Assembly: GCF_016008875.1 (NCBI RefSeq) | Contig: NZ_JADTQG010000018.1 | Location: 89,075 to 153,074 of the forward strand | Reading direction: 5' to 3' | Length of the DNA stretch: 64,000 bases | Source: Ectopseudomonas mendocina | Lineage (GTDB): Bacteria > Pseudomonadota > Gammaproteobacteria > Pseudomonadales > Pseudomonadaceae | Shown here: positions 49,889 through 58,231 of the stretch, one piece after another | Numbering within the stretch: position 1 is the first letter of the stretch | Layout: the number at the start of each line of letters is the position of its first letter | Position numbers and translations under genes: made by a program | The notes under the pieces: model-generated | What the model was told of the DNA's origin: nothing | Database searches by the model: none | What the model saw: the letters and a program-made list of their open reading frames with translations, nothing else

Positions 49889-50632
49889 CTAGCGCCCGCC
49901 CGCGATATCGATTAACGCGCCGGTGGTATAGCTGGCCTTGTCTTCCAGCAGCCAGACAATCGCCTCGGCAACTTCATCGGCACGCCCGGCGCGGCCCAGC
50001 GGCGTGGTCTTGCCGAGACGCTCGGCGCGATCCGGCTGGCCGCCGCTGGCGTGGATCTCGGTGTCGATCAACCCCGGGCGCACGGCATTGACCCGCACGC
50101 CTTCGCCACCCAGCTCCTTGGCTAGGCCGCGGGTCAGCACGTCCATGGCGCCTTTCGCCCCGGCGTAGTCGACGTATTCGAAGGGGGCGCCGAGGCTGGC
50201 GGCGATAGACGATACCAGCACCATCGAACCGCCCTCGCCACCGCGGCTGCGTGCCATGCGCCGGGCACCCTCGCGCGCGGTCAGGTAGCTGCCCAGCACA
50301 TTGACGTCGAATATGTGCCGCAGGCGCTCGCCGCTCATCTCCAGCAGCGGCATGGGCGGCGCGACGATGCCGGCGTTGACCACCAGCCCATGCAGCGTGC
50401 CGAGCTTGTCCATGGCCGCGAACAGGTGTTGTACGTCCGCTTCGACCGCCACATCACCGGGCAGAGCGATGGCCTTGCCGCCCGCGGCTTCGATCTGCTC
50501 CACCACCTCAGCGGCGGCGTCGCGGTCGTTGCGGTAGTTCACCCCGACCGTCCAGCCGCCAGCGGCGGCCAGCAGGGCGGTGGCACGGCCGATGCCGCGG
50601 CTTGCACCGGTTATCAGCAGGTTCTTGCTCAT
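49889..50632 (-). CDS. short-chain dehydrogenase/reductase
   Basis: 247 residues. It is a classical SDR with TGASRGIGRA (NAD(P)-binding TGxxxGIG), NAGIV, catalytic Ser in VLVSSIAAS, YVDYAGAKGAMD as YxxxK, and the C-terminal TTGALIDIAGGR. The Asn-Tyr spacing is normal. It is close to glucose-1-dehydrogenase or 3-oxoacyl-ACP reductase-like SDRs; the substrate cannot be read. Divergent from the sulP gene at 50797. Confidence 0.9.
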   Translation of the reverse strand: MSKNLLITGASRGIGRATALLAAAGGWTVGVNYRNDRDAAAEVVEQIEAAGGKAIALPGDVAVEADVQHLFAAMDKLGTLHGLVVNAGIVAPPMPLLEMSGERLRHIFDVNVLGSYLTAREGARRMARSRGGEGGSMVLVSSIAASLGAPFEYVDYAGAKGAMDVLTRGLAKELGGEGVRVNAVRPGLIDTEIHASGGQPDRAERLGKTTPLGRAGRADEVAEAIVWLLEDKASYTTGALIDIAGGR

Positions 50633-50796
50633 GGCTGGGCTCCCTTGTCGTTTTGCTCTTCAGGTTGCCGAATGTATCCCACGGCCGCCATAGGTGTATC
50701 GATGCCAGGCATGACGCTCGGGTATTCAGGCGCTACCATGCGCGCCTCTTTTCGTTCCGCCGCCATCGTCCGGCTCTGCCGGCTTGCCGAGACACC

Positions 50797-52239
50797 ATGA
50801 AACCCGCATCCCTTCGCGCCGACCTGCTGGCCGGCCTGACCTCGTCCTTCGCCCTGGTGCCCGAGTGCATCGCCTTCGCCCTGGTAGCCCAGGTCAACCC
50901 ACTGATGGGCCTGTACGGCGCTTTCATCATCTGCACCCTAACCGCCCTGTTCGGCGGCCGACCGGGCATGATTTCCGGCGCGGCCGGCTCGATGGCCGTG
51001 GTGATCGTCGCCCTGGTGGTGCAACACGGCGTGCAGTACCTGCTGGCCACGGTGCTGCTCGGCGGTCTGATCATGCTGGCGTTCGGCCTGCTGCGCCTGG
51101 GCAAGCTGATCCGCATGGTGCCGCACCCGGTGATGCTGGGCTTCGTCAACGGCCTGGCGATCATCATCGCCCTGGCCCAGCTCGAGCATTTCCAGCACGA
51201 CGGCCACTGGCTGCAGGGTAACGCGCTGTACCTGATGCTCGGCCTGGTGGCGCTGACCATGGTCATCGTCTACCTGCTGCCGCGACTGACTCGCGCGGTG
51301 CCGCCGGCGTTGGTGGCGATCCTCGGCATCGGCGCGCTGGTCTACCTGCTGGACCTGCCGACCCATACCCTCGGCGACATGGCGCAGATCGCTGGTGGCC
51401 TGCCGAACCTGATGCTGCCGGACATTCCCTGGAATCTGGAAACCCTCTCCATCATCGCCCCTTACGCGGTGTTGATGGCGCTGGTCGGCCTGCTGGAAAC
51501 CCTGCTGACGCTGAACCTCACCGACGAGATTACCGCCACCCGTGGCCACCCGGATCGCGAGTGCGTGGCGCTCGGTGTGGCCAACATGACCTCCGGCCTT
51601 TTCGGCGGCATGGGCGGCTGCGCGATGATCGGCCAGACCGTGATCAACCTCAGCTCCGGCGGGCGCGGGCGGCTGTCCGGCGTGGTCGCCGGGGTGATGA
51701 TCCTGCTCTTCGTGCTGTTCCTCTCGCCGCTGATCGAGCGCATCCCGCTGGCGGCGCTGGTCGGGGTGATGTTCGTGGTGGCGCAGCAGACCTTCGCCTG
51801 GGGCTCGCTGCGCGTGGCCGGCAAGGTGCCGATCAACGACGTGCTGGTGATCGTCGCGGTGACTGCCATCACCGTCGCCACCGATTTGGCCACGGCGGTG
51901 CTCTGCGGCATCGTTATCGCCGCGCTTAACTTCGCCTGGCAGCATGCCCGCGAGCTGTATGCCGACAGCGACATGCAGGCCGACGGCAGCAAGCTGTACC
52001 GCGTGCACGGCACGCTGTTCTTCGCCTCCTGCACCGCCTTTCTCGCCCAGTTCGAGCCGGCCGACGACCCGCAGCAGGTGACCCTGGACTGCCGCCACCT
52101 GAGCTTCGTCGACTATTCCGCCATCGCCGCGCTGAAGACCCTGCGCGAACGTTACGAGCGCGCCGGCAAGCACCTGCGCGTGGTCCACCTGTCCGAGCGT
52201 TGCAAGCAGTTGCTCAAGCGGGCCGGCGCTGGTGAGTAG
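50797..52239 (+). CDS. SulP-family anion transporter
   Basis: 480 residues from ATG 50797. It starts ADLLAGLTSSFALVPECIAFALVAQVNPLMGLYGAFIIC, a SulP first-helix region, has about ten membrane helices, and ends in a STAS domain (about 395-478: DCRHLSFVDYSAIAALKTLRERY). Unlike the 38035-39606 SulP it has the VPECIAFALVAQVNP type first helix and a shorter N-terminus, so it is a different SulP subfamily, possibly bicarbonate or sulfate. No linked enzyme hints at the substrate. Confidence 0.9.
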   Translation: MKPASLRADLLAGLTSSFALVPECIAFALVAQVNPLMGLYGAFIICTLTALFGGRPGMISGAAGSMAVVIVALVVQHGVQYLLATVLLGGLIMLAFGLLRLGKLIRMVPHPVMLGFVNGLAIIIALAQLEHFQHDGHWLQGNALYLMLGLVALTMVIVYLLPRLTRAVPPALVAILGIGALVYLLDLPTHTLGDMAQIAGGLPNLMLPDIPWNLETLSIIAPYAVLMALVGLLETLLTLNLTDEITATRGHPDRECVALGVANMTSGLFGGMGGCAMIGQTVINLSSGGRGRLSGVVAGVMILLFVLFLSPLIERIPLAALVGVMFVVAQQTFAWGSLRVAGKVPINDVLVIVAVTAITVATDLATAVLCGIVIAALNFAWQHARELYADSDMQADGSKLYRVHGTLFFASCTAFLAQFEPADDPQQVTLDCRHLSFVDYSAIAALKTLRERYERAGKHLRVVHLSERCKQLLKRAGAGE

Positions 52240-52299
52240 GCCACGCTGGCGGCGTTATAAGGGGATGCAGGTTGCGCTCCCGATGAAAGAGCATTGAAG

Positions 52300-52337
52300 A
52301 GTCCTAAATAAGGACTTATCGTTCCCTAATAGGGACT
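52300..52337. promoter_or_regulatory. tandem 17-bp palindromic operator before the MNT gene
   Basis: AGTCCTAAATAAGGACT at 52300-52316 and GTTCCCTAATAGGGACT at 52321-52337 are related near-palindromes (arms AGTCC/GGACT and GTTCCC/GGGACT) with a 21-base period. The second contains the AGGGA ribosome binding region of the gene at 52340. This fits autoregulation by the fused winged-helix domain. Confidence 0.75.
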
Positions 52338-52339
52338 TA

Positions 52340-52954
52340 ATGGATCTTCATATGCCAAGTCTTTCATTAAGCGAGGCGCTGTTCACCGGCACCCAGCGCA
52401 AGGTGCTGGGGCTGCTCTACGGCAAGCCGCAACAGAGCTTCTATGCCAATGAAATCGCCCGCCATGCGCAGGTCGGCAAAGGTAGTTTGATGCGTGAGCT
52501 GGAACGCCTGCAGCAGGTGGGTATCTTGGTTATGAGCCGTCAGGGCAACCAGACTCACTACCAGGCCAATCCGGGCTGTCCGATCTACGCCGAGCTGCAG
52601 GGCATCGTACGCAAGACCTTTGGTATCGACGCGCCGCTGCGTGAAGCGCTCGCGCCGCTGGCCGGGCAACTGGCATGGGCATTCGTCTATGGGTCGCTGG
52701 CCAAGGGGCATGAACAGGCCGACAGCGACATCGACCTGATGCTCATTGGCGATGGCCTCAGCTATGCCGAAGTAATGGAGCGTCTGTTACCGGTCGAGAC
52801 GCAACTAGGGCGAACCATCAACCCAACGTTGTACACTCCGGATCAGTGGCAAGCCAGGAAGGCCGCCGGCAACAGCTTCGTGCTGCGGGTGGCGCAGCAG
52901 GACAAGATCGAGCTGATCGGCCACGATCCGGAGGGAACCGAACATGGTCAGTAA
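52340..52954 (+). CDS. winged-helix/nucleotidyltransferase (MNT) fusion protein
   Basis: 204 residues. The N-terminal half (about 5-85) is a winged helix: GTQRKVLGLLYGKPQQSFYANEIARHAQVGKGSLMRELERLQQVGILVMSRQ. The C-terminal half has the minimal nucleotidyltransferase motif AFVYGSLAKGHEQADSDIDLMLIG (GSxxxG and DxD) near residue 115. The next gene encodes a HEPN-like partner and overlaps it by 11 bases, giving an MNT-HEPN toxin-antitoxin-like pair with built-in autorepressor. The role is inferred from domain pairing. Confidence 0.85.
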   Translation: MDLHMPSLSLSEALFTGTQRKVLGLLYGKPQQSFYANEIARHAQVGKGSLMRELERLQQVGILVMSRQGNQTHYQANPGCPIYAELQGIVRKTFGIDAPLREALAPLAGQLAWAFVYGSLAKGHEQADSDIDLMLIGDGLSYAEVMERLLPVETQLGRTINPTLYTPDQWQARKAAGNSFVLRVAQQDKIELIGHDPEGTEHGQ

Positions 52955-53378
52955 CGACAATCTGGAAAACCTGCTACGCACGGGCGGCCTCAAGGCCGAA
53001 CCGGCGGACCGCAAGGAATGCGAAGGCCTGCTGCGTTCGGCCATCGACCGCCTGCAGGACGCCCACAACCCTGCGCTGTCATTCGCCAGCCGCTTCGACC
53101 TCGCCTACAACGCCGCCCACGCCCTAGCCCTGACGGCATTGCGCCTGCAAGGCTATCGTTCCGACCGCCGCTATCTGGTCTTCCAATGCCTGGCGCATAC
53201 CCTCGCCATCAGCAAGGTGCAGGTGCGCCTGTTCGCGCTATGTCATGACCGACGCAATCTGGCGGAGTACGAGGGCTACATGGACGTCGATGAGCCGCTT
53301 CTCGCCGAGCTGGTGTCGGCGACCGATGCCTTGCTGCTTGATGTGCGCCAAGCCATGGCGGCGCTCTGGAGCGCATGA
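52944..53378 (+). CDS. HEPN-domain protein, partner of the MNT protein
   Basis: 144 residues, all alpha-helical in appearance, starting MVSNDNLENLLRTGGLKAEP. The pattern of a helical bundle with FDLAYNAAHALALTALRLQGYR resembles HEPN proteins of COG1895/2250 type. The end has CHDRRNLAEYEGYMDVDE; the R-N core of an RX4-6H RNase motif is present but no His follows at the expected distance, so RNase activity is doubtful. It has GAGGGA 8 bases before its ATG and overlaps the MNT gene. Confidence 0.7.
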   Translation: MVSNDNLENLLRTGGLKAEPADRKECEGLLRSAIDRLQDAHNPALSFASRFDLAYNAAHALALTALRLQGYRSDRRYLVFQCLAHTLAISKVQVRLFALCHDRRNLAEYEGYMDVDEPLLAELVSATDALLLDVRQAMAALWSA

Positions 53379-53516
53379 CGCTCAATCTGCGCCATCTCTG
53401 TTTTATGCGAACGCCACGAGCGCGCCGGCTCGGATGAACAGGCAAACTTCGCCGGCGTCGCCAACCGTCTTCGGGCCAATCCGCAGAGCCGGAGCTTCAT
53501 GTATAGGGAGATAATC

Positions 53517-54344
53517 GTGAAAAAAATTTTGTTCGTGTCGCTGGCCGGGCTGCTGCTCGGTGCCTGCTCCAATCAAGCCGTGCAGCAGGAGCAGGCGCCC
53601 TCTGCGACTGAAAACGACCAACGGCTAGTCGGCATCTGGGCGATGCTGCCGCTGCGTAACGGTATTGCCAACGTTGCCGAATACCGCGCCGACGGCAAGG
53701 TCCTGCTGCACTCTTTCAACTGCGCCGAGCCTGACAAGCGCGGCATCGAAGAGTCTGACTACCGTTTCAGCGAGGACGGCCGGACCATTCATGTCTCCTC
53801 GCCTCAACGCGCCTTCGACCTTCAGGTGCTGGACCTTCAGCCGAACAGCATGAGGCTCGGTATGCAGGTAGCGGGCTTCGATCTGAATTTTTCCTACCTC
53901 AAGCGCAACGAGGTCGCGCCGCTATGCGCGCTCTACGTCGAACCGCAGGTCGATGAAAGTAAGCAGTCAGCGTTCAAGGCAAGCGATTTCGTCGCGGCTC
54001 CGGTCATACCGGCACACGCCGATATCGAGCGTTACATGGGGCGCTGGGTGGACGAAAACGGAGAGGTGCAGGTCGAGGTGATCAGGGATTCATCCGGTCG
54101 CCCCAAGCTGCATCACGCCAGTGACAAGAACTGGCATTATCTTTTCAACGGCGTTAACTGGCAGGGCGATGAACTGCATTACCAGAGCTTCGCCTACTCG
54201 GATCAACCGAGGCTGTTCAGCCATTCGTATCACAAGTCCCAGCATCGCTCGATTCTGTCGCCACAGGCTGAGACCGGAAAGATTCGGTACAGCTTCTTCA
54301 TCGGCCAGAAACGCTTCGATTACATTCTGATGCGCGCGCGGTAA
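53517..54344 (+). CDS. lipoprotein of unknown function
   Basis: 275 residues from GTG 53517, with AGGGAG six bases upstream; an ATG at 53499 is in frame but has poorer context. The lipobox LLLGAC gives a lipidated Cys near residue 16. The rest is a soluble domain with no recognised family; it contains WAMLPLRNG, YRADGKVLLHSFNC and FDLQVLDLQ segments and a C-terminal YRADGK-like repeat (MGRWVDENGEVQVEVI), suggesting two similar beta-rich halves. It sits just before trpA on the opposite strand; a bidirectional terminator separates them. Confidence 0.8.
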   Translation: MKKILFVSLAGLLLGACSNQAVQQEQAPSATENDQRLVGIWAMLPLRNGIANVAEYRADGKVLLHSFNCAEPDKRGIEESDYRFSEDGRTIHVSSPQRAFDLQVLDLQPNSMRLGMQVAGFDLNFSYLKRNEVAPLCALYVEPQVDESKQSAFKASDFVAAPVIPAHADIERYMGRWVDENGEVQVEVIRDSSGRPKLHHASDKNWHYLFNGVNWQGDELHYQSFAYSDQPRLFSHSYHKSQHRSILSPQAETGKIRYSFFIGQKRFDYILMRAR

Positions 54345-54371
54345 TGCATTAGCGCAGCCGATACTCGAACG

Positions 54372-54410
54372 AAAAACCGCTGCCCTGTCGCCAGGTGCAG
54401 CGGTTTTTTT
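54372..54410. terminator. bidirectional terminator between the lipoprotein gene and trpA
   Basis: AAAAACCGCTGC (54373-54384 area) pairs with GCAGCGGTTTTT (54397-54408 area), with A-runs on the left and T-runs on the right, so it can stop transcripts from both convergent genes. Confidence 0.9.
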
Positions 54411-54427
54411 GGGGGGATCGAAAGCGA

Positions 54428-55237
54428 TCAGCGGCGCGCGCCGCGTACCCCTTCGGCCAGTTCGCGGCACAGACCGAGCACGCCGTCGATGGCCTGCTGC
54501 GGGCTCTTCGCCTCGGCGATCTTGTCGATCAGCGCCGAGCCGACCACCGCGCCTTCGGCGCGCTTGGCCACTTCGGCGGCGTGCTCCGGGGTGCGGATGC
54601 CGAAGCCGATGCACAGGGGCAGGTCGGTGTGGCGACGCAGGCGCGCTACGGCTTCCTCGACATGATCCATGGTCGCCGCGCCGGCGCCGGTCACGCCGGC
54701 CACCGACACGTAGTAGACGAAGCCGGAGCTGCCAGCCAGCACGGTGGGCAGGCGGTCGTCGTCGGTGGTCGGCGTGGTCAGGCGGATGAAGTCCATGCCT
54801 GCGCTCTGCGCCGGCTCGCACAGCTCGTCGTTGTGCTCCGGCGGCAGGTCGACCACGATCAGACCGTCGACTCCGGCTTCTTTGGCGTCACTGATGAAGC
54901 GCTCCACGCCGTAGACGAAGATCGGGTTGTAGTAGCCCATCAGAACCAGCGGCGTGCTCTGGTTGCCTTGGCGGAATTCGCGAACCATCTGCAGCGTCTG
55001 CTGCATGCCCTGCTTGCCGGCCAGCGCGCGGATATTGGCGAGCTGGATGGCCGGGCCGTCGGCCATCGGGTCGGTGAAGGGCATGCCCAGCTCGATCACG
55101 TCGGCACCGGCGTCCGGCAGGCCCTTGAGGATGCTCAGTGAGGTGGCGTAGTCGGGGTCGCCGGCGGTGACGAAGGTGACCAGCGCAGCGCGGTTTTCCT
55201 GCTTGAGTTCGGCGAAACGGTTCTGCAGGCGGCTCAT
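54428..55237 (-). CDS. trpA: tryptophan synthase alpha subunit
   Basis: 269 residues. The catalytic acid regions DVIELGMPFTDPMADGPAIQ (Glu and Asp of the alpha active site) and the phosphate-binding GFGIRTPEHAAEV loop are present. It cleaves indole-3-glycerol phosphate and channels indole to TrpB. It overlaps trpB by four bases on the same strand. Confidence 0.98.
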   Translation of the reverse strand: MSRLQNRFAELKQENRAALVTFVTAGDPDYATSLSILKGLPDAGADVIELGMPFTDPMADGPAIQLANIRALAGKQGMQQTLQMVREFRQGNQSTPLVLMGYYNPIFVYGVERFISDAKEAGVDGLIVVDLPPEHNDELCEPAQSAGMDFIRLTTPTTDDDRLPTVLAGSSGFVYYVSVAGVTGAGAATMDHVEEAVARLRRHTDLPLCIGFGIRTPEHAAEVAKRAEGAVVGSALIDKIAEAKSPQQAIDGVLGLCRELAEGVRGARR

Positions 55238-56445
55238 GCGTGTTTCTCCTGTTCGCCCATGTGGTGCATCACGGTTTGCATGTCCTTGTCGCCACGACCG
55301 GACAGGTTGATCACCATCAGGTGATCCTTGGGCAGCTTGGGTGCGCGCTTGAAGGCTTCGGCCAGCGCGTGGGCGCTCTCCAGGGCCGGGATGATGCCTT
55401 CCAGGCGGCAGCAGTGATGGAAGGCTTCGAGGGCTTCGTCATCGCTGATCGGCACGTATTCGACGCGCTTGATCTCGTGCAACCAGGCGTGTTCCGGGCC
55501 AACACCGGGATAGTCGAGGCCGGCGGAAATCGAGTGGGCATCGGTGATCTGGCCGTCCTCGTCCTGCAGCAGGAAGGTGCGGTTGCCGTGCAGCACGCCC
55601 GGCGCGCCGCCAGCCATGCTCGCCGCATGCTTGCCGGTGTCGATGCCGTGGCCCGCAGCCTCGACGCCGACGATCTGCACGCCCTGGTCATCGAGGAAAG
55701 GGTGGAACAGGCCGATGGCGTTGGAGCCGCCGCCGATGCAGGCCACCAGCGAGTCGGGCAGGCGCCCTTCCTTGTCCAGGATCTGCTCGCGCACTTCGTT
55801 GCCGATCACCGACTGGAAGTCGCGGACCATGGCCGGATACGGGTGCGGGCCGGCAGCGGTGCCGATCAGGTAGAAGGTGTTGTGGACGTTGGTCACCCAG
55901 TCGCGTAGGGCTTCGTTCATGGCGTCCTTGAGGGTGCCGGTGCCGGCGGTGACCGGGATCACCTCGGCGCCGAGCAGCTTCATGCGAAAGACGTTCGCCT
56001 GCTGGCGGTCGATGTCGGTGGTACCCATGTACACCACGCACTGCATGCCGAAGCGCGCGGCCACGGTGGCGGTGGCCACGCCGTGCATGCCGGCGCCGGT
56101 CTCGGCGATGATGCGCTGCTTGCCCATGCGCTTGGCCAGGAGGATCTGGCCGATGCAGTTGTTGATCTTGTGCGCGCCGGTGTGGTTCAGGTCTTCGCGC
56201 TTGAGGTAGATCTTCGCTCCGCCGAAGTGCTCGGAGAGGCGCTCGGCGTAGTACAGCGGGCTAGCGCGGCCGATGTAGTCGCGCTGGAAGTAGGCGAGCT
56301 CTTCGAGGAAGGCCGGATCGTTCTTGGCCTGCTCGTATTCGGCGGCCAGCGAGTTGATCAGCGGCATCAGGGTTTCGGCGACGAACTGACCACCGAAGCG
56401 GCCGAACAGGCCGCGAGCGTCGGGGCCGGTACGAAATGAGGTCAT
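55234..56445 (-). CDS. trpB: tryptophan synthase beta subunit
   Basis: 403 residues. The PLP lysine lies in LNHTGAHKINNCIGQ, and the PLP phosphate loop is CIGGGSNAIG. It joins indole and serine to give tryptophan. First gene of trpB-trpA, transcribed away from trpI. In Pseudomonas trpBA is activated by TrpI and indoleglycerol phosphate; a copy of the presumed control segment lies at 56530-56563. Confidence 0.98.
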   Translation of the reverse strand: MTSFRTGPDARGLFGRFGGQFVAETLMPLINSLAAEYEQAKNDPAFLEELAYFQRDYIGRASPLYYAERLSEHFGGAKIYLKREDLNHTGAHKINNCIGQILLAKRMGKQRIIAETGAGMHGVATATVAARFGMQCVVYMGTTDIDRQQANVFRMKLLGAEVIPVTAGTGTLKDAMNEALRDWVTNVHNTFYLIGTAAGPHPYPAMVRDFQSVIGNEVREQILDKEGRLPDSLVACIGGGSNAIGLFHPFLDDQGVQIVGVEAAGHGIDTGKHAASMAGGAPGVLHGNRTFLLQDEDGQITDAHSISAGLDYPGVGPEHAWLHEIKRVEYVPISDDEALEAFHHCCRLEGIIPALESAHALAEAFKRAPKLPKDHLMVINLSGRGDKDMQTVMHHMGEQEKHA

Positions 56446-56529
56446 GGCGTGCTCCTTGTCTACAGCGCGGGGCTGGCAGGGCGAGTGGTTGATGGAGCCA
56501 TTCTACCGCCGGCTGAGTGAGATAAAAGC

Positions 56530-56563
56530 GATTAGATCGAACCAATTCGTCAGAAAAACTCAC
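56530..56563. repeat. copy 1 of a duplicated trp promoter-like segment
   Basis: GATTAGAT-N9-TCGTCAG-N-AAAA-N2-CAC. The same pattern with the same spacing stands at 57202-57235, same orientation; 25 of 34 bases agree. This copy lies 85 bases upstream of trpB. Confidence 0.7.
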
Positions 56564-56672
56564 AGGTCTGATGACGCCAGGCGCTCATTTCGTTGGGCGG
56601 TGCAGAACTCGGCAACGCCTGGCCAGTCTCAGCAGCGGCGGCTGCTCAGCCGTTCTTCCAGGGAGAAAGGTA

Positions 56673-57167
56673 ATGCACAAGGTATTGGCGGTAGGCGTGG
56701 TGGTTGCGGCGTGGCTGAGTACGGCCCAGGCACAGACACTGGAGCTGGACGGCATCGGCGTTTCGCGCGATGTGCCATGCAACGGACTCGACGTGATCAT
56801 CACCGGAAATGGCAACCAGTTTCGCCTCGCCGGTGACTGTGGTCAGGTCGAGGTGGGTGGCTCCGAACAGCAGGTCAGTTTCGGCGAGGCCAGCAGCCTG
56901 GTGGTGACCGGCGTGAACAATCGCGTCGAGGCCGAGCGTGTCGGCGGGCTTGATGTGAGCGGCAGCGAACACCGTATCGACAGTCAGGTGCAGGGTAGCG
57001 GTCAGCCGGCACAGGTCGCCTTATACGGCGAAGGCCACGTGCTCGATCTGGACTTGAGCGGCCCCGTGCAGATCGAAGTCAACGGCATCGGCCAGCAACT
57101 GACTTGGCGTGGCGACGAGCCGCAGATCGAAACCAGCGGCGTCGAGCACCGCATCGAGCGCGACTGA
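56673..57167 (+). CDS. DUF3060-family secreted protein
   Basis: 164 residues from ATG 56673, with GGGAGAAAGG upstream. It has a signal peptide (MHKVLAVGVVVAAWLSTAQA). The mature protein has repeated short beta-strand units of the form GxNNxV, VxGSEHRI and GxGQQL, characteristic of DUF3060 proteins, and Cys in VPCNGLDV and GDCGQV that could pair. Likely periplasmic; function unknown. It lies between trpB and trpI, which are normally adjacent and divergent in pseudomonads, so it appears to be inserted. Confidence 0.85.
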   Translation: MHKVLAVGVVVAAWLSTAQAQTLELDGIGVSRDVPCNGLDVIITGNGNQFRLAGDCGQVEVGGSEQQVSFGEASSLVVTGVNNRVEAERVGGLDVSGSEHRIDSQVQGSGQPAQVALYGEGHVLDLDLSGPVQIEVNGIGQQLTWRGDEPQIETSGVEHRIERD

Positions 57168-57201
57168 TCTATCCGGCAGGTTGGCGGCCCGTCGGGAACG
57201 T

Positions 57202-57235
57202 GATTAGATGCCCCTGACTCGTCAGGAAAAATCAC
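57202..57235. repeat. copy 2 of a duplicated trp promoter-like segment
   Basis: Same motif as 56530-56563, seven bases before the trpI ATG. Here the centre also forms the palindrome CTGAC-TC-GTCAG (57214-57225), which could be a binding half of TrpI. Confidence 0.7.
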
Positions 57236-57241
57236 CTCTCC

Positions 57242-58129
57242 ATGAGCCGAGACCTGCCCCCACTCAATGCCCTGCGCGCCTTCGAAGCCGCTGCCCGTCT
57301 GCAGAGCGTAAGCAAGGCAGGCGAAGAGCTGCACGTTACCCATGGGGCCATCAGCCGGCAGATTCGTGCGCTGGAAGAACAGCTCGGCGTCAGCCTGTTC
57401 CACAAGGAAGGGCGCGGAGTGAAACTCACCGATGCCGGCCTACGCCTGCGCGATGTCGCCTCCGAGAGCTTCGAGCGCCTGAGTAGCGTTTGTACCGATC
57501 TGCGTCGGCAGCAGGCGGAGCGCCCCTTCGTGCTCGGCTGCCCCGGCAGCCTGCTGGCGCGCTGGTTCATCCCGCGTCTGGATCGTCTTCAGCGCGAGTT
57601 GCCGGAGCTCAACCTGCAACTGTCGGCCAGCGAGGGCGAACTGGACCCGCGCCGCCCGGGTATTGACGCCACGCTGCTGTTCGCCGAGCCGCCCTGGCCG
57701 GCCGACATGCAGGTGTACGCGCTTGCGCCCGAGCGCATCGGGCCGGTGCTCAGCCCGCGTTATGCGCGGCATGCCGAGCTGGCCGGGCAGGCACCTGCGG
57801 CGCTGCTCGGCGAGCCCCTGCTGCACACCGCTTCGCGCCCGCAAGCCTGGCCGCAGTGGGCGCATGCGCAAGGGTTGGCACCGGCCGCGCTCAGGCAGGG
57901 GCAGGGCTTCGAGCACCTCTACTACCTGCTCGAAGCGGCCGCCGCCGGCCTCGGCGTGGCCATCGCGCCTCAGCTGCTGGTGGCCGACGACCTCGCGGCA
58001 GGCCGTCTGGTCGCGCCCTGGGGCTTTACTGACACCGCGGCGCAACTGGCGCTCTGGTCGCGACCCGGCGATAGCCGCAGCGAGCGCCTGGCCGACTGGT
58101 TGCGGCGCGAGTTGCGGAGAGCGGGCTGA
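57242..58129 (+). CDS. trpI: LysR-type activator of tryptophan synthase genes
   Basis: 295 residues. It starts MSRDLPPLNALRAFEAAARLQSVSKAGEELHVTHGAISRQIRALEEQLG, a GcvA-like LysR head as in TrpI, followed by a co-inducer domain (LGCPGSLLARWFIPRL). In Pseudomonas TrpI activates trpBA with indoleglycerol phosphate. Identification rests on this sequence and on the place next to trpBA. Here it is displaced from trpB by 796 bases holding a DUF3060 gene. Confidence 0.93.
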   Translation: MSRDLPPLNALRAFEAAARLQSVSKAGEELHVTHGAISRQIRALEEQLGVSLFHKEGRGVKLTDAGLRLRDVASESFERLSSVCTDLRRQQAERPFVLGCPGSLLARWFIPRLDRLQRELPELNLQLSASEGELDPRRPGIDATLLFAEPPWPADMQVYALAPERIGPVLSPRYARHAELAGQAPAALLGEPLLHTASRPQAWPQWAHAQGLAPAALRQGQGFEHLYYLLEAAAAGLGVAIAPQLLVADDLAAGRLVAPWGFTDTAAQLALWSRPGDSRSERLADWLRRELRRAG

Positions 58130-58144
58130 GCCGGCAAGTCGATG

Positions 58145-58163
58145 GTGATAAGTATTCGCACTA
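58145..58163 (+). promoter_or_regulatory. Fur-like box upstream of the first ECF sigma gene
   Basis: TGATAAGTATTCGCACTAG at 58145-58163 agrees with the GATAATGATAATCATTATC consensus at about 12 of 19 positions when aligned from 58146. It is 69 bases before the sigma gene ATG. Confidence 0.65.
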
Positions 58164-58231
58164 GCAGGTATGCTTGCCGGCCCTTTTCATCGCCCGTCAG
58201 TCGGTCGGTTCTCCAGAGATTCGCGATTTAC

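Noticed and set aside
53379..53510. Possible gene remnant between the HEPN and lipoprotein genes
   Set aside because: One frame reads as plausible protein (ERHERAGSDEQANFAGV) but there is no start, no homology I can name and it is only about 40 codons long.
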